DNA from: 66-474 sp963771735
Lineage (GTDB): Bacteria > Pseudomonadota > Gammaproteobacteria > Xanthomonadales > Rhodanobacteraceae
Reading direction: 5' to 3'
Length of the DNA stretch: 64,000 nucleotides
Assembly (NCBI GenBank): GCA_963771735.1
Contig: CAVYUN010000002.1
Span: 992,001 to 1,056,000, forward strand
The notes under the pieces were generated by a model that made no database searches, had not been told where the DNA came from, and saw only the letters and a program-made list of their open reading frames with translations. The position numbers were made by a program, and so were the translations under genes. Numbering within the stretch: position 1 is the first letter of the stretch; the number at the start of each line of letters is the position of its first letter. Below, in pieces: positions 25,658 through 36,800 of this stretch.

Positions 25658-26379
25658 GATGGCAATGCCGTTTCCAGATGTTTGCGGTAATGGTGCGCCA
25701 GTGGTCCGGTGAAGGAAAGCAGGGAATAGCTGAACCCGGGCACGCCCACGATCCAGCCGGCACGTGCGGGCAGGAAAATCGCCATCAGCATCGAGAGTAC
25801 GCCGATCGTGGCGACGAATCCCCAGGTTGCTGCCTTGACCCGCAGACGGATGGATTCATCGCGGCTGCCGCCACTGATCACCCGCACGCCATGCACGTAC
25901 AGCGCGCACAGGGTGCCGGCCATGCAGGCGAACGAAAGCCCGTAACAGACGAACAGCGCCGCGGTGTCGTGCAGCCCGAAGCCGGAAGGGGTCGAGTAGG
26001 ACCCGGCCGACAGCTCGCCTTTGCTGACACCGTAGAACAATGCCCCGAAAACGAGGTGCAGCGGAAACACGAAGATCAGCGCGAAGAACACCAGCAGCAA
26101 CGACAGCAGCATGCTTGCGCTGTCGGTCAGGCGCACCGAATCGCGCCAGCGCACATGGGCGTACCAGAACCAGGCGAGTTGCGCGAAGCATGCGGCGAAC
26201 GCGGGGACGCCACGCAGCGCGTGTTCCAGTGCCGCCACGTTCTGCGGCAGGCTGGCGCCGCTGATCACCAGTAGCGTGATCGCGAACGCGAAGGCGCCAT
26301 CCACGAAATTGTCCAGGCGCGCGCTCTCCATGCGTTCCTGTTGCGATTTCAGGGCTGGCAGCGGCGCGGACTCGGGCAT
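25654..26379 (-). CDS. TMEM175-family membrane protein (DUF1211)
   Basis: This 241-residue inner-membrane protein has about six hydrophobic segments. The N-terminal segment RLDNFVDGAFAFAITLLVIS matches the TMEM175 signature RxxFSDGVFAIAITLL, with Val in place of the Ser of FSD. Bacterial TMEM175 proteins form tetrameric potassium-leak channels. Unlike the animal two-repeat protein this is a single repeat. The ATG at 26379 is used because the frame upstream runs under the divergent msrC leader. It is coupled to bioD by an ATGA overlap; a functional tie to biotin synthesis is not evident. Confidence 0.87.
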   Translation of the reverse strand: MPESAPLPALKSQQERMESARLDNFVDGAFAFAITLLVISGASLPQNVAALEHALRGVPAFAACFAQLAWFWYAHVRWRDSVRLTDSASMLLSLLLVFFALIFVFPLHLVFGALFYGVSKGELSAGSYSTPSGFGLHDTAALFVCYGLSFACMAGTLCALYVHGVRVISGGSRDESIRLRVKAATWGFVATIGVLSMLMAIFLPARAGWIVGVPGFSYSLLSFTGPLAHHYRKHLETALPS

Positions 26380-26468
26380 TGCGCGATAATAGAGTGCATT
26401 TCGGTCGAGCGGATGCGCAAACGGCGCGCGCGGCTCAACTCGAATCTCCCCAAGCGAGGGCACACAAA

Positions 26469-26957
26469 GTGTTCGAAGCCGCTCCCGTCGTCGCAGTCGA
26501 CAAGCCAGCGCTTTACGCAGAGCTGGCCCAGCAGGTACGCGGCCTGCTGCACGGCGAAACCAACCTCGTCGCCAATGCCGCCAACTTCGCCGCACTGGTT
26601 TGGCAAGCATTGCCCGATATCAACTGGTGCGGGTTCTACTTTGCCGACGGCGACGGACTCGTGGTCGGTCCGTTCCAGGGCAAGCCGGCCTGCGTGCGCA
26701 TCGCGCTCGGGCGCGGGGTGTGCGGTGCGGCGGCGGCGTCACGGCAGACGCAGGTGGTGGCCGACGTCAACGCGTTTGCCGACCACATCGCCTGCGATGC
26801 AGCCTCGCGTTCGGAGATCGTGGTGCCGCTGCTGCGCGCCGACGGCTCGCTTTTGGGCGTGTGGGATGTCGATTCGCCCAGCATCGCGCGTTTCGACGAG
26901 GATGACCGCGCCGGCATGCAGGCATTGTGCGCGGAATTCATGCGCATCCACGCGTAG
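26469..26957 (+). CDS. msrC: Free methionine-(R)-sulfoxide reductase (GAF domain)
   Basis: This 162-residue GAF-domain enzyme reduces free L-methionine-(R)-sulfoxide with thioredoxin. All three family cysteines are present in order: ACVRI near residue 78, GVCG near 88 and HIACD near 112, matching Cys84/94/118 of E. coli fRMsr. NWCGFYF near the start and VPLLRADGSLLGVWDVDS are further family marks. The start is GTG at 26469 with GAGGG upstream; the open frame before it belongs to the divergent promoter region. It is divergent from the TMEM175-bioD unit. It repairs oxidised methionine in the cytoplasm. Confidence 0.93.
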   Translation: MFEAAPVVAVDKPALYAELAQQVRGLLHGETNLVANAANFAALVWQALPDINWCGFYFADGDGLVVGPFQGKPACVRIALGRGVCGAAAASRQTQVVADVNAFADHIACDAASRSEIVVPLLRADGSLLGVWDVDSPSIARFDEDDRAGMQALCAEFMRIHA

Positions 26958-27000
26958 CGGGTTGATGCCGGCAAGCGCGGCGGCTTGTCCGCGGACTTCT

Positions 27001-27819
27001 TCACCCGCCCGTCGCGAAGCCCGGATACAGCGTCATGCCGCCGTCGACGTAGATCGAGGCGCCGCAGATGTAGTCGGCTTCGTCGGAGGCCAGCCATGCG
27101 ACGACGTTCGCGATGTCCGCGGCCACGCCGATGCGCCCGTATGGAATCAGTTTCTTCAGCGCCGTCGCGGCCTGCGCCGTGTCCCAGGCCTTGCGGTTGA
27201 TCGCGGTTTCGATGGCGCCCGGGCAGACCGAGTTGATGCGGATTTTCTGCGGCGCAAGTTCCTGCGCGATCGATTCCATCAACTGCATGATGCCGCCCTT
27301 GGTGGTGGCGTAGTTGCAGTGTCCGGCCCACGGGATTTCCTGGTGGACCGAGCTGGTGAAGATGATCTTGCCGAGCGCCTTGGACACGTCGCGCATGCCG
27401 CGCCGGGTGAATTCCCGCGCGGCTTCGCGCGCGCACAGGAACGCGCCGGTCAGATTGACCCCGATGACTTCGTTCCACTGGTCGAGGGTCATGTCGACCA
27501 GTTTCGAATCACGCTGGATGCCGGCATTGGAACACACGATGTCGAGGGTGCCGAATTGCTTGACGGCCTCGGCGAACATCGCCTGCACCTGGTCTTCCTT
27601 GCCGACGTCGGCCTGGATCGCGACGGCGTTGCCGCCGCCGGCCGCGTTGATCTCGTCGCACACTTTCTGCGCGACATCCGGTTGCACCACGTAGTTCACG
27701 ACGACGTTGGCGCCCTGTGCGGCGAGTTCGCGCGCGATGCCTTCGCCGATGCCGGAGTTGGCGCCGGTGACCAGCGCGTTCTGGCCGGCGAGGCGTTGCG
27801 ATGAGGATTGTGCGTTCAT
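27001..27819 (-). CDS. SDR family NAD(P)-dependent oxidoreductase (glucose dehydrogenase-like)
   Basis: This 272-residue classical short-chain dehydrogenase has the cofactor loop TGANSGIG near residue 19, NAG in CSNAGIQ, the catalytic serine in FTSSVHQE, and Tyr/Lys in YATTKGG. The C-terminal YVDGGMTLYPGF is typical of glucose 1-dehydrogenase-like enzymes. VVNYVVQPD after strand 2 suggests NADP acceptance is possible. It is the last gene of the collinear minus-strand carbohydrate run, 160 bases after the GH144 gene. Oxidation of a sugar released by its neighbours is plausible; the substrate is not shown. Confidence 0.9.
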   Translation of the reverse strand: MNAQSSSQRLAGQNALVTGANSGIGEGIARELAAQGANVVVNYVVQPDVAQKVCDEINAAGGGNAVAIQADVGKEDQVQAMFAEAVKQFGTLDIVCSNAGIQRDSKLVDMTLDQWNEVIGVNLTGAFLCAREAAREFTRRGMRDVSKALGKIIFTSSVHQEIPWAGHCNYATTKGGIMQLMESIAQELAPQKIRINSVCPGAIETAINRKAWDTAQAATALKKLIPYGRIGVAADIANVVAWLASDEADYICGASIYVDGGMTLYPGFATGG

Positions 27820-27978
27820 GGGATTCTCCTTGCTTGGAATGCGAAAGCGTTGTCAGGGCAAGCAACCATCCGTTGTGCAGGGTGCCGGTGCGGCCATCTG
27901 GAAGAGGCGGACGGGTGTTGCTGGGCTCGCGCGCCCGGCGCTCGCCAAACAACCCGGCCCTCGGCTAAACGCGCGGAC

Positions 27979-29331
27979 TCACCCCAGCCACTCACCGCCG
28001 AAACCGGCGTGTTGCAGCCCGAGCTTGATCGGTGCGCACTCGCGCATCTGCTGCCAGACCATGCGCGTGCGGTAGTTCTCGATCATCAGCACGATCGGGC
28101 CCTGATTGAGGGCGAAGTGCCAGGGCGACACCCAGCCGATCTGCCCGGTGCCCTGATACTTGAAGCGGTGCGCGCCCGTGCAGTTCGCTTCCGGCCAGGA
28201 CATGTTGAACGAGGCGTGGAAGCCGTAGCCCGCGGGACTGTGGCCGATCAGTTTCTCCAGGTGCCGGATTTCGTCCAGCACGATCTCGGGCGCGAACGGC
28301 AACGAGGCGATCGACGCCCACGGCGAGATGGTGCCGTCGTCGGGACCGAACGGCGCACCGCGCGCGATGTAGTCATAGAACTTCTGGGCATGCCCGTGGA
28401 ATTTATCGGTCGCGTCGGCTGGGCCGTCGCTGGCGGTGAAGCCCCAGCAGTTTTTTTCATAGCCTTCGAAACCGTGCGGGTTGCGCATCGCGTACTCGCG
28501 GTGGATGTGCGCGGCGACGCGGCTGTTCTCGAAGTAGTCGGTCTTCTTCGCGGTCATGAATTCATCCTGCAGGCCCTTGAGGTCCAGCCAGATGTGCGAG
28601 AACTGGTGGATGAACAGCGGGCCGGCATACAACACGTCGCGGCCGTAGATCCGCTTCCATTTGAAAGTGGACGTCCACGCCTGGTAGGCACCGGGCGCGA
28701 CCGAATATTCCGGTGCGGCCATGGCCAGCACATACAGGATCATCGCCTCGTTGTAGCCCAGCCAGCGGTTGACGAGGAATCCGGTTTCGGGCTTCCAGCC
28801 CAGCACGATCGCGTCCTGGCCGTTCTGCGCCCAGCGCCAGTCCACCCGCGCGTAGATCGACTGCGTGCGTTCACGCAACTCGCGCTCGTCGGCGCCGTCA
28901 CCCTGGAAATACTGCGCGGCGTGCAGCATGCCGGCCAGCAACAATGCGGTGTCGATGGTGGAAAGCTCGCAGTTCCACGCGCGCTTGCCGCTTTTTGCAT
29001 CGAGGAAGTGATAGAAGAAACCCTTGTAACCAATACCATCCTTCGCGCCCGACTGGTCGGCTGCGTCGAAGAAGCGCATGGTGGCAAGCGTGAGCGCAAG
29101 GGCCTCGTGGTAGAGCATCCAGCCGCGCTCGACCGCGATCGGATAGCAGGACAGCGCGAACCCGACCGCCGCGATGCTGGCCGGCTGGCCCGGTTGGGTC
29201 GAGTCCAGTACCAGCCCCGTTTCCGGATTGGCATGGCGCTCGAAGTAAAGGAAGGCCTTGCGTTGCAGGTCGTCCAGCATCGCATCATCGTCGTCCGACA
29301 TGCGTGCAGTAACGCGGCGTCCCGTGACCAT
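27979..29331 (-). CDS. GH144-type glucoamylase-domain protein (putative endo-beta-1,2-glucanase)
   Basis: This 450-residue protein matches the glycoamylase domain family (PF10091) that defines GH144 endo-beta-1,2-glucanases, an (alpha/alpha)6 barrel. Recognisable parts are NPETGLVLDST, VGFALSCYPIAVERGW, QFSHIWLDLKGL, NCWGFTASDGP and HRFKYQGTGQIGWVSPWHFALNQGPIVLMIENY. The start at 29331 has AAGGA at correct spacing, overlapping the GH39 stop; an ATG ten codons later is also possible. No clear signal peptide is seen, so it may act in the cytoplasm or be exported otherwise. Next to a cyclic beta-1,2-glucan synthase its likely substrate is beta-1,2-glucan. Confidence 0.85.
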   Translation of the reverse strand: MVTGRRVTARMSDDDDAMLDDLQRKAFLYFERHANPETGLVLDSTQPGQPASIAAVGFALSCYPIAVERGWMLYHEALALTLATMRFFDAADQSGAKDGIGYKGFFYHFLDAKSGKRAWNCELSTIDTALLLAGMLHAAQYFQGDGADERELRERTQSIYARVDWRWAQNGQDAIVLGWKPETGFLVNRWLGYNEAMILYVLAMAAPEYSVAPGAYQAWTSTFKWKRIYGRDVLYAGPLFIHQFSHIWLDLKGLQDEFMTAKKTDYFENSRVAAHIHREYAMRNPHGFEGYEKNCWGFTASDGPADATDKFHGHAQKFYDYIARGAPFGPDDGTISPWASIASLPFAPEIVLDEIRHLEKLIGHSPAGYGFHASFNMSWPEANCTGAHRFKYQGTGQIGWVSPWHFALNQGPIVLMIENYRTRMVWQQMRECAPIKLGLQHAGFGGEWLG

Positions 29332-29341
29332 GCCCTGTTCC

Positions 29342-30781
29342 TTATGCCAGTTCCACGCGCACGGCGGCGATGCCGTGCGGCGGCAGGTTGAGCTGGATGT
29401 CGAAGCCGTCGTCGTGGTTTTGCACGGCCACGGACTCGGCCTTGAGCTGCGACACCTGGTCCAGTTCGGCGATTTGCCTGGCATCGAGGTAATCGGGCGA
29501 GCCCATGTCCACCCACGCCTGCCGGCTGTTGCAATGATCGTCGTCCACGCATTGCACGCTGGCTCCCTTTGCCTTGCGCGAACTTTGGATATGCCATGTG
29601 ACGGCTTCGTTGGCGATGTCGTGGCGAGGAAACGCATGGTTGGCCAGCAGCAGGTCGACGTGGGTTGCGTCCGCGCGCACCGCCCACGCGTCGACCGTGG
29701 GATGCGAACCTTCCACGGGCAGGCGCGAATCGCCGAGGCCGTGCAACAGTTCCATCGCCCGGTAGACCGGCTTGGCGATGCCGTGGATGGTCTGCAGACC
29801 GAAGCTGCCGTGGAACGGGGTCGATGAAAAATAGTTTTCCGCAAAGATGTCCGAGAACGTCCACCAGCTGTAGCAGTGCACGAGGTCGGCCACGTCCAGC
29901 ATGTTCTTGAACAGGAACGCGGCGGCGTAGGGTTCGTCGTGCAGGGGAAAGAACGGGTTGGACGAGCTGCACCATTCGGTGTAGCAGAGCGTCCTGTCGC
30001 CGACCGTCTTGCGCATCGCCTGCACGCGCTTGATCAGCGCGTCGCGCGGCGCGTCCGAAAGCTGCGTCTCGGTGTCGTCGCCGGGCTTGCCCAGCGCATC
30101 GGTGGGGTAATGGTGGGTGGAAACGAAATCGGCCGGCAGTTTACCGGTTTCGCAAAATTGCAGGAACTCCGGTACCCACTCATCGTCGGCGGTGGCGGGT
30201 CCACCTACGCGCAGCTGTGCGTCGATGTCCTTGATCGCGTTCGCGGTGTATTGGTACAGCTTGAAGTAGTCGGCCTGCTTGCCTTTCCAGAACGCATCGA
30301 GGTTGGGTTCGTTCCAGACCTCGAAGTACCACGAGCGGACCTCGTCGATGCCGTAGCGATCGACCCAGTGCCTGACCAGGCGGGTGACCAGGTCGGCCCA
30401 CTTGGCGTAGTCGCGCGGCGGCGTGACGTTGCCCCTGTAGAAGAACACGATGTCGCCGCCGGTCTGCAAGGCGGTCGGCATGAACGACAGTTCCACGAAC
30501 GGTTTCATTCCGATCGAAACCAGGAAATCGAAGATCCGGTCGGCGTTGAAGAACGAGTACACGTCCTTGTCGCATTCGATCAGGTAGGTGCCCATGTCGT
30601 CGTCGAGGATGCCGTGGAAACGCACGTGGCGTACCCCCAGTTCGGCATGGGTCTTGCGCATCTGCGCCTGCCAGTCGGCGCGCAGGGCGAGCTTGGCATG
30701 GCCACTGCCGACGGTGTGGCTCCAGACGTGGGCCAGTGCGTTGCCGGCAGCGTCGAGATTGCAGGTGAAGGTGGTGGTCAT
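29342..30781 (-). CDS. GH39 family glycoside hydrolase (beta-xylosidase-like)
   Basis: This 479-residue TIM-barrel hydrolase of GH39/clan A carries the acid/base glutamate in WYFEVWNEPNLDAFW near residue 160 and the nucleophile glutamate in CYTEWCSSSNPF near 275. A C-terminal beta-sandwich ends in PPHGIAAVRVEL. GH39 enzymes act on beta-xylosides, iduronides or other beta-linked residues. It lacks a signal peptide, consistent with cleavage of imported oligosaccharides. It starts 55 bases after the giant glucan synthase gene and is followed by the GH144 gene, whose ribosome site overlaps its stop. The true substrate in this context is unknown; a beta-glucoside or a glucan-linked sugar is possible. 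Confidence 0.88.
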   Translation of the reverse strand: MTTTFTCNLDAAGNALAHVWSHTVGSGHAKLALRADWQAQMRKTHAELGVRHVRFHGILDDDMGTYLIECDKDVYSFFNADRIFDFLVSIGMKPFVELSFMPTALQTGGDIVFFYRGNVTPPRDYAKWADLVTRLVRHWVDRYGIDEVRSWYFEVWNEPNLDAFWKGKQADYFKLYQYTANAIKDIDAQLRVGGPATADDEWVPEFLQFCETGKLPADFVSTHHYPTDALGKPGDDTETQLSDAPRDALIKRVQAMRKTVGDRTLCYTEWCSSSNPFFPLHDEPYAAAFLFKNMLDVADLVHCYSWWTFSDIFAENYFSSTPFHGSFGLQTIHGIAKPVYRAMELLHGLGDSRLPVEGSHPTVDAWAVRADATHVDLLLANHAFPRHDIANEAVTWHIQSSRKAKGASVQCVDDDHCNSRQAWVDMGSPDYLDARQIAELDQVSQLKAESVAVQNHDDGFDIQLNLPPHGIAAVRVELA

Positions 30782-30836
30782 GCATCGTTCCTTGTATCCA
30801 AGCGCTCCATCTTCCCGATCGGCCGTGAGGGCGGTG

Positions 30837-33800
30837 TCAACGAGGAGGGGTCGAGGTGTTCTCGTTCGACGCGTGATCATGAGTGTCGGCGAATGTCGCG
30901 AATGAGGGATCCACGAGCTTGTCGAACCGCACCAGCACGTCGTGGGTGCGACCGTCGTCGACGAGTTCGATCGCGCGTGCCGGTTGCAGCACGCCATCCA
31001 CGCTGACATCGGCCACGCCGGTATCGCCGGGACGGCGCACGAATTCGATGTGGTAATGCGTGTTGCCGTGACGCCAGTCCGCGCTCCAGCGGGTCCAGTC
31101 ATCGGGCACGCGCGGTTCGATGTGCAGGCATGCGCCTTCGCGGCGCAAGCCCAGCAGTGTTTCGGTGAGCAACCGGTACATCCAGCCGGCCGAGCCCGTG
31201 TACCAGCTCCAGCCGCCGCGTCCGGTATGTGCATCGGCGGCGTACACGTCGGCGGCGACGGTGTAGGGTTCGAGGCGGTAGCGTCGGGCGGCCTCGGGGT
31301 CGGCGCTGTGCCGGATCGGATTCAGCATCCGCGCGATGCGCCAGGCATCGTCGACGCGCCCCTGCTTCGCCAGTGCCATCGCGACCCACACCGCGGCGTG
31401 GGTGTACTGGCCGCCGTTTTCGCGCACGCCCGGCACGTAACCCTTGATGTAGCCGGGGTCGAGCGACGTCTTGTCGAACGCCGGCGTGAACAGTTTCACG
31501 ATTGCGGCCGCGGGATCGACGAGCTGGTCCAGCACCGCGTCAAGAGCGCGGTCGTTGCGCGCGCGGTCGCCCAGCCCGGCCAGTACCGACCAACTTTGCG
31601 GCAGCGAATCGATCCGGCATTCCTCGCTGCGCGCGGAGCCGACCGCGACGCCGTCGTCGCTCCATGCGCGCAGGTACCAGTCGCCGTCCCAGGCATGCCG
31701 TTGCAGCATCGTCTTGAGTTCGGCGGCGGTGGCCCCGAGGTCCGCGGCGGTCGCAGTGTCGCCGCGGCGCGCGGCCAGCGGGGCGAAACGCTGCAGCACG
31801 TCGAACAAGAACATGCCCAGCCACACGCTTTCGCCGTGGCCACGGATGCCCAGCCTGTTCATGCCGTCGTTCCAGTCGCCACCGCCGATCAGTGGCAGGC
31901 CATGTGCGCCGAAGCGCAGTCCGTGGCGGATCGCGCGCAGACAGTGTTCGTAGAGGCTGGCGCTGTCGCCGGCAACGCCTACGTCCTCGTATGCCGATTC
32001 CTCGTCGGATGCCAGCGAACGTCCTTCGATGAACGGCGCCGATTCGTCCAGTACCGCCATGTCGCCGGTAACGCGAACGTACTCCGTGGCGCACCAAGGC
32101 AGCCACAGCAAGTCGTCGCTGATGCGAGTGCGCACGCCCTTGCCGGTGGGCGGGTGCCACCAGTGCTGCACGTCGCCTTCCCGGAACTGGTGGTGCGCGC
32201 AACGCAGCAACTGTTCGCGGGCGAGCCCGGGGCGCGTATTCATCACCGCCATCGCGTCCTGCAGCTGGTCGCGGAAACCCCAGGCCCCGCCCGACTGGTA
32301 ATAGCCGCTGCGCGCGAACAGGCGCGAGGCCAGCACCTGATAAGGCAGCCAGCCGTTCACCAGCAAATCGGTGGCCGCGTCCGGCGTGCGCAAACGCAGT
32401 TGCGAGAGTGCGTCCCGCCAGTCGTGGCGCACGCGCTCGAATTCACGGCGTGCGACTTCGATGTCGTCGAACGACTTTGCCAGTTCGCGCGTCTCGGCCA
32501 TGCCGGATGCGGCGCCAAGCACGATCACCAATTCGATTTCCTCGCCGGGCGCGAGTTCGAGGGTCGCGCGCTGCGCCGAGCAGGGATCGAGCCCGGCACC
32601 CATGGCACCATCGAGTTTTTCGACGGCCATGCCGAGTGGCGCGCCTGGTGTTCCATTGCGTCCGAGGAATGCGCGACGGTCGCAGGTGAACTTCGGGCGT
32701 GGCATGCACAGTTTGTGGAACGCGACGCGATCGGCGAAGGTTTCGTTGAAGGGGTTATGCGCACACGCGGCGCCGCAGCCGGCATCGAACGTGGTGCGCA
32801 CGTGCCTGCCCGAACCTTCGCGGTGCTCGCCCAGCACCCATTCCACGTAACTGGTCAACGAGATCCGGCGCGGGCGATCACTCTTGTTCACCAGCCGCAT
32901 CCACGACAGCTTGACCGGCGCCGTGCGCGCGACGCAAACGGTCAGCTCGCTGTAGATGTCGGCGTGCGCATGTTCGTAGCGGCTGTAACCGAAGCCGTGG
33001 CAGGCGCGATAGGAATCGCCACTGGGTGTCGGTTGTGCCGTTGCCGACCAGTATTCTCCGGTGGCCTCGTCGCGCAGCCACAATGCCTCGCCGCCGGTAT
33101 CGCGCAGTGGATCGTTGTGCCAGGGGGTCAGCCGGAACTCGTGGGCATTCACGGCGAAGGTGTAGGCAGTGCCGGCGTCGCTGAGCACGCTGCCGAAACC
33201 GTCGTTGGCCAACACGTTGCACCATGGCGCCGGCGTGGGACGGCCGGGCTCGAGCCAGATTTCGTACTCGCCGCCATCGTTGCGGAAACCGCCGAAGCCG
33301 TTGGGCTCGCGCAGGTCCTCCGTGGAGGGCGGTTGCAACGCGTAGCTGCCCGGCTGCGGTTTCCGTCGCGCCGGGTGGGTGGGCGAAGCGGTGGCTACTG
33401 CGTAGGGCGACATGCGCGCTATCTGATCACGCAGGCGGCCCTCGTTGCCGGAGAACACGCAGCGGGCGGTGGCCAGCATCAAGGCACGGTCCGGTGCGGA
33501 CAAGTGTTCCACGCGCCACGCGAACATGCGTCCGCGCCCCTGGCCGCCGCGGGCCTCGGCGCCGGATTCGATCAGGTAGAGGATGTGTTCCTGCAATTCC
33601 TGGCGGTAGCCGGAGAGCTCCTCGTTCCAGATCAGGAGGTCGGCATTCAGGCCATTCATTTGCCAGAAGCCGTGCGCCTGGATCAGGTGACGCACCAGGT
33701 CGATCTGGCTGGCGTTGGCGACGCGCGCCAGGACGATCGGCAGGTCACCCGATATGCCGTGCTTCCATAGCGCCGATTGCGCTGGCAGCGCGACGTCGGA

Positions 33801-36800
33801 AACGTTGCGCGCCGCGATCGGACCGTACAGCAGGGTGCTGGCCACGTGGTCGTAGCGCTGAGCCTCGACCGCGCCCATGTTCAGTTGCTGCAGCGTCACC
33901 TGTTCGTGGGTCCAGGCCAACTGGAACACGCGCTGGTGCAAATGCCGCTCGCGATACTTGCGGGCAAGTGCAACGGCGGCGTCACGATCCGGCGCGATGC
34001 CGGTGAGGATGTCGACGGCAGCGGTGTGGCCGGGCAGGATGCGAATGCGCCGTCGCAGCGAGACGATAGGATCGAGCACCGCGCCGGCCCGCCCCGCGAC
34101 CGCCGCTCTTGACGCGAGCATGCGCGGCGAAGCCGGATTTCCCAGTCGGCCCAGAAACGCCTCGCGGTCGGTTTCGAAAGTGCCTTCGCCGACGGTGCCG
34201 CCACGGGTGGTCATCTGGTGCAGCAGCCACGGGCGGCGTTCGTCGGGACTGCGCGGCCGGCGCGACACCAGCAGCGCATCGAGTTCCGGCAGCGATTCGG
34301 TTTCCAGGAACAGTTTGCTGAACACCGGATGCGCCGCGTCGGCATCCGGCGGTGCCAGCACCGGTTCGGCGTAACTGGCGACATCGAGGGTGCGCGTCTT
34401 GCCGGTGCGGTTGGTCAGCCGCACACGACGCAGTTCGATGTCGTCCTCGGCCGACACCGCGACCAGCACCTCGGTGGCGATGCCATGGTCGTGCCGGTGG
34501 AACTCCGCTCGCGCCTGCGAGAAGGTCGCGCTGCAGCTGCCTTCCGGGTCGCCCATTGGTTGATAGGTCGCCGACCAGGCCTCGCCGGAATCGGCATCGC
34601 GCAGATACACAAAGGTACCTTCGTTGTCGCGGGTGGCATCGCCGTGCCAGCGCGTCACGGCGAGCTCGCGCCAGCGACTGTAGCCGGCGCCGGTCTGCGT
34701 CAGCATCACGTGGTAGTTGCCGTTGGAAAGCAGATGGGCTTCCGGCAGCGGCGTGTCCATGCGGGTGATTTCGCGGATCTCCGCGTGCGGCCGCGCGCGT
34801 GTCTGGCGGGGCTGCTCGACGTCCAGCGTGGCCGGGTGGCGGGGACGCGCCTCGGGAATCTTTTCGCGCAGCAGCAGTTCGTAGGCACTGAACATCGGCT
34901 CACGCATGAAGCGGCGTTGCATCGGCTGGCGATTCAGGACCGACGACAGCGCCAGCAGGCTCATGCCGTGGTGGTGCGCCATCCAGCTTTTCACCAGCGC
35001 GAATTCGGCGCCCTCGCTGACCCGGCCCGCGGTGAAGTCGAGCGCCTCGAAGAAACCGTAGCGGGTCAGTGCACCCATCCTGGCGAGGCGTTCGAGGTTG
35101 TCGCAGGCGGCGGCCGGTTCGACCATCAGTGCCATCACGGTCGCGTAGGGAGCGATCACGAGGTCGTCGCCGAGGCCGCGTTTCAGGCCCAGGCCGGGCA
35201 CGCCAAACGCACGGTACTGGTAGACGAGGTGCGCGTCGGTGGCGTTGTATGCCGATTCGGACACCCCCCAGGGCACTTGCTGCTGCACGCCGTAACGAAT
35301 CTGGCGTGAGACCGCCGCGCCACAGGTATCGTCGAGCAAGGTGCCGCGGTAGGCCGGCATCAGCAGGTTAGGCATCAGGTACTCGAACATCGAGCCGCTC
35401 CACGACACCAGCGCCGGGCGCCCGGCCGCGACGGTCAGCAACCGGCCCAGCTTGAACCAGTGCGAGGGCGATACCTGGCCTTGCGCTATCGCGACGTAGC
35501 TGAGGATGCGCGCCTCGGAAGCCAGCAGGTCGTAATGGCCGTCATCGCATTGGTCGCGTTCGACGTCGTAGCCGATGCTGAACTGCTGGCGCCGTTTGTC
35601 CCACAGGAACGACAGGTCCATGGTCGCCAGCCCGCGGCACGCGGCAGCCAGCGCGAGTGCGTCGTCGCGGCGGCGATTCAAGGTAGCCTGCATTTCGCGC
35701 AATGCCGCACACAGGTCCGGCGCGCCTTCGCTTTCTGGCGCCTCCAGCCGCGTCACGATTGCGCTGGCGATCGCACGTGCGCGCGCGCGTGAAGGATTGT
35801 TTTCCAGTTCGGCCAGCAACGCGCGTGTCTCGGGATCGTCGCTGCCGAAGTCACCCAGCGCCAGCCACGGCGCCAGTTCGTCGACTTCCTCGCAGGCCGC
35901 CTTTGCCTGTCGCGACAGGGTGTCGCTCCATTCCGCAAATTCACCCTCGATCCCGTTGTCCGCTTTGATCAGCACCAGCCGGTCCGCTTCGGCGTCGATG
36001 CGGGCCAGCAGGCCGTGCAAAACCGGCAGCGCGTCAGCATTGCCGATCGCATCGGCGATCAGCGTGTCGAGTTCCTGCAGGGTCGCTGCCAGCGCCAGGC
36101 CGGCGTGCGGATCCTCCGCTTCGACCCGCGCGACCCGACTGCCCATGACCCATGTGGTGTCCTGCAGGCCGCTGCCGATGGCGTTGTTGACCAGCCGCTC
36201 ATCGTCGACATGTTCGAGCGCGTTGGCCAGTACCAGCAGGCAGCCCATCAGGTTGCCGCTGTCCACGCTCGAGACATAGCGCGGCGTCAGCGGTTGCAGC
36301 GATTGCGTGTCGTACCAGTTGTAGAAGTGGCCGCGATGCCGCGGCAACTTGTGCAACGTATCCAGCGTGGCGCCAGTTCGGCGCAGCAATTCGCCGGAGG
36401 TGAGGTAACCGAAGTCGCAGGCGGTTAAGTTGGCAAGCAGTGCCATGCCGACATTGGTTGGCGAGGTCCGGTGGGCGACCTGCTCGACCGGAAAGGTCTG
36501 GCAGTTGTCGGGTGGCAGCCAGTGTTCGCCTGCGTTGACGAAGGCTTCGAACCAGTGCCAGACGCGTCGCGCGACGCCATGCAGGAATGCTTGCTGCGCA
36601 CTGTCCAGCGGCGGGACCGGGCGCGGCGGCGTGCAGCTGACCGACCAGGCAATGGCCGGGGCCGCGAACCACAACACCAGGAACGGCAGCGCGGCGGGAA
36701 GCGAAGCCGGCGCGTACATGCCGATCACGATGCCTGTCACCACGGCGGTGGCCGGCGCCACCCACATCAGGCGCAAGTAGCCGGCGAGACTGTCGGCGGC

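Noticed and set aside
29332..29844. Upstream extension of the GH144 frame
   Set aside because: It overlaps the well-supported C-terminus of the GH39 gene and is not family-like; a good ribosome site marks 29331.
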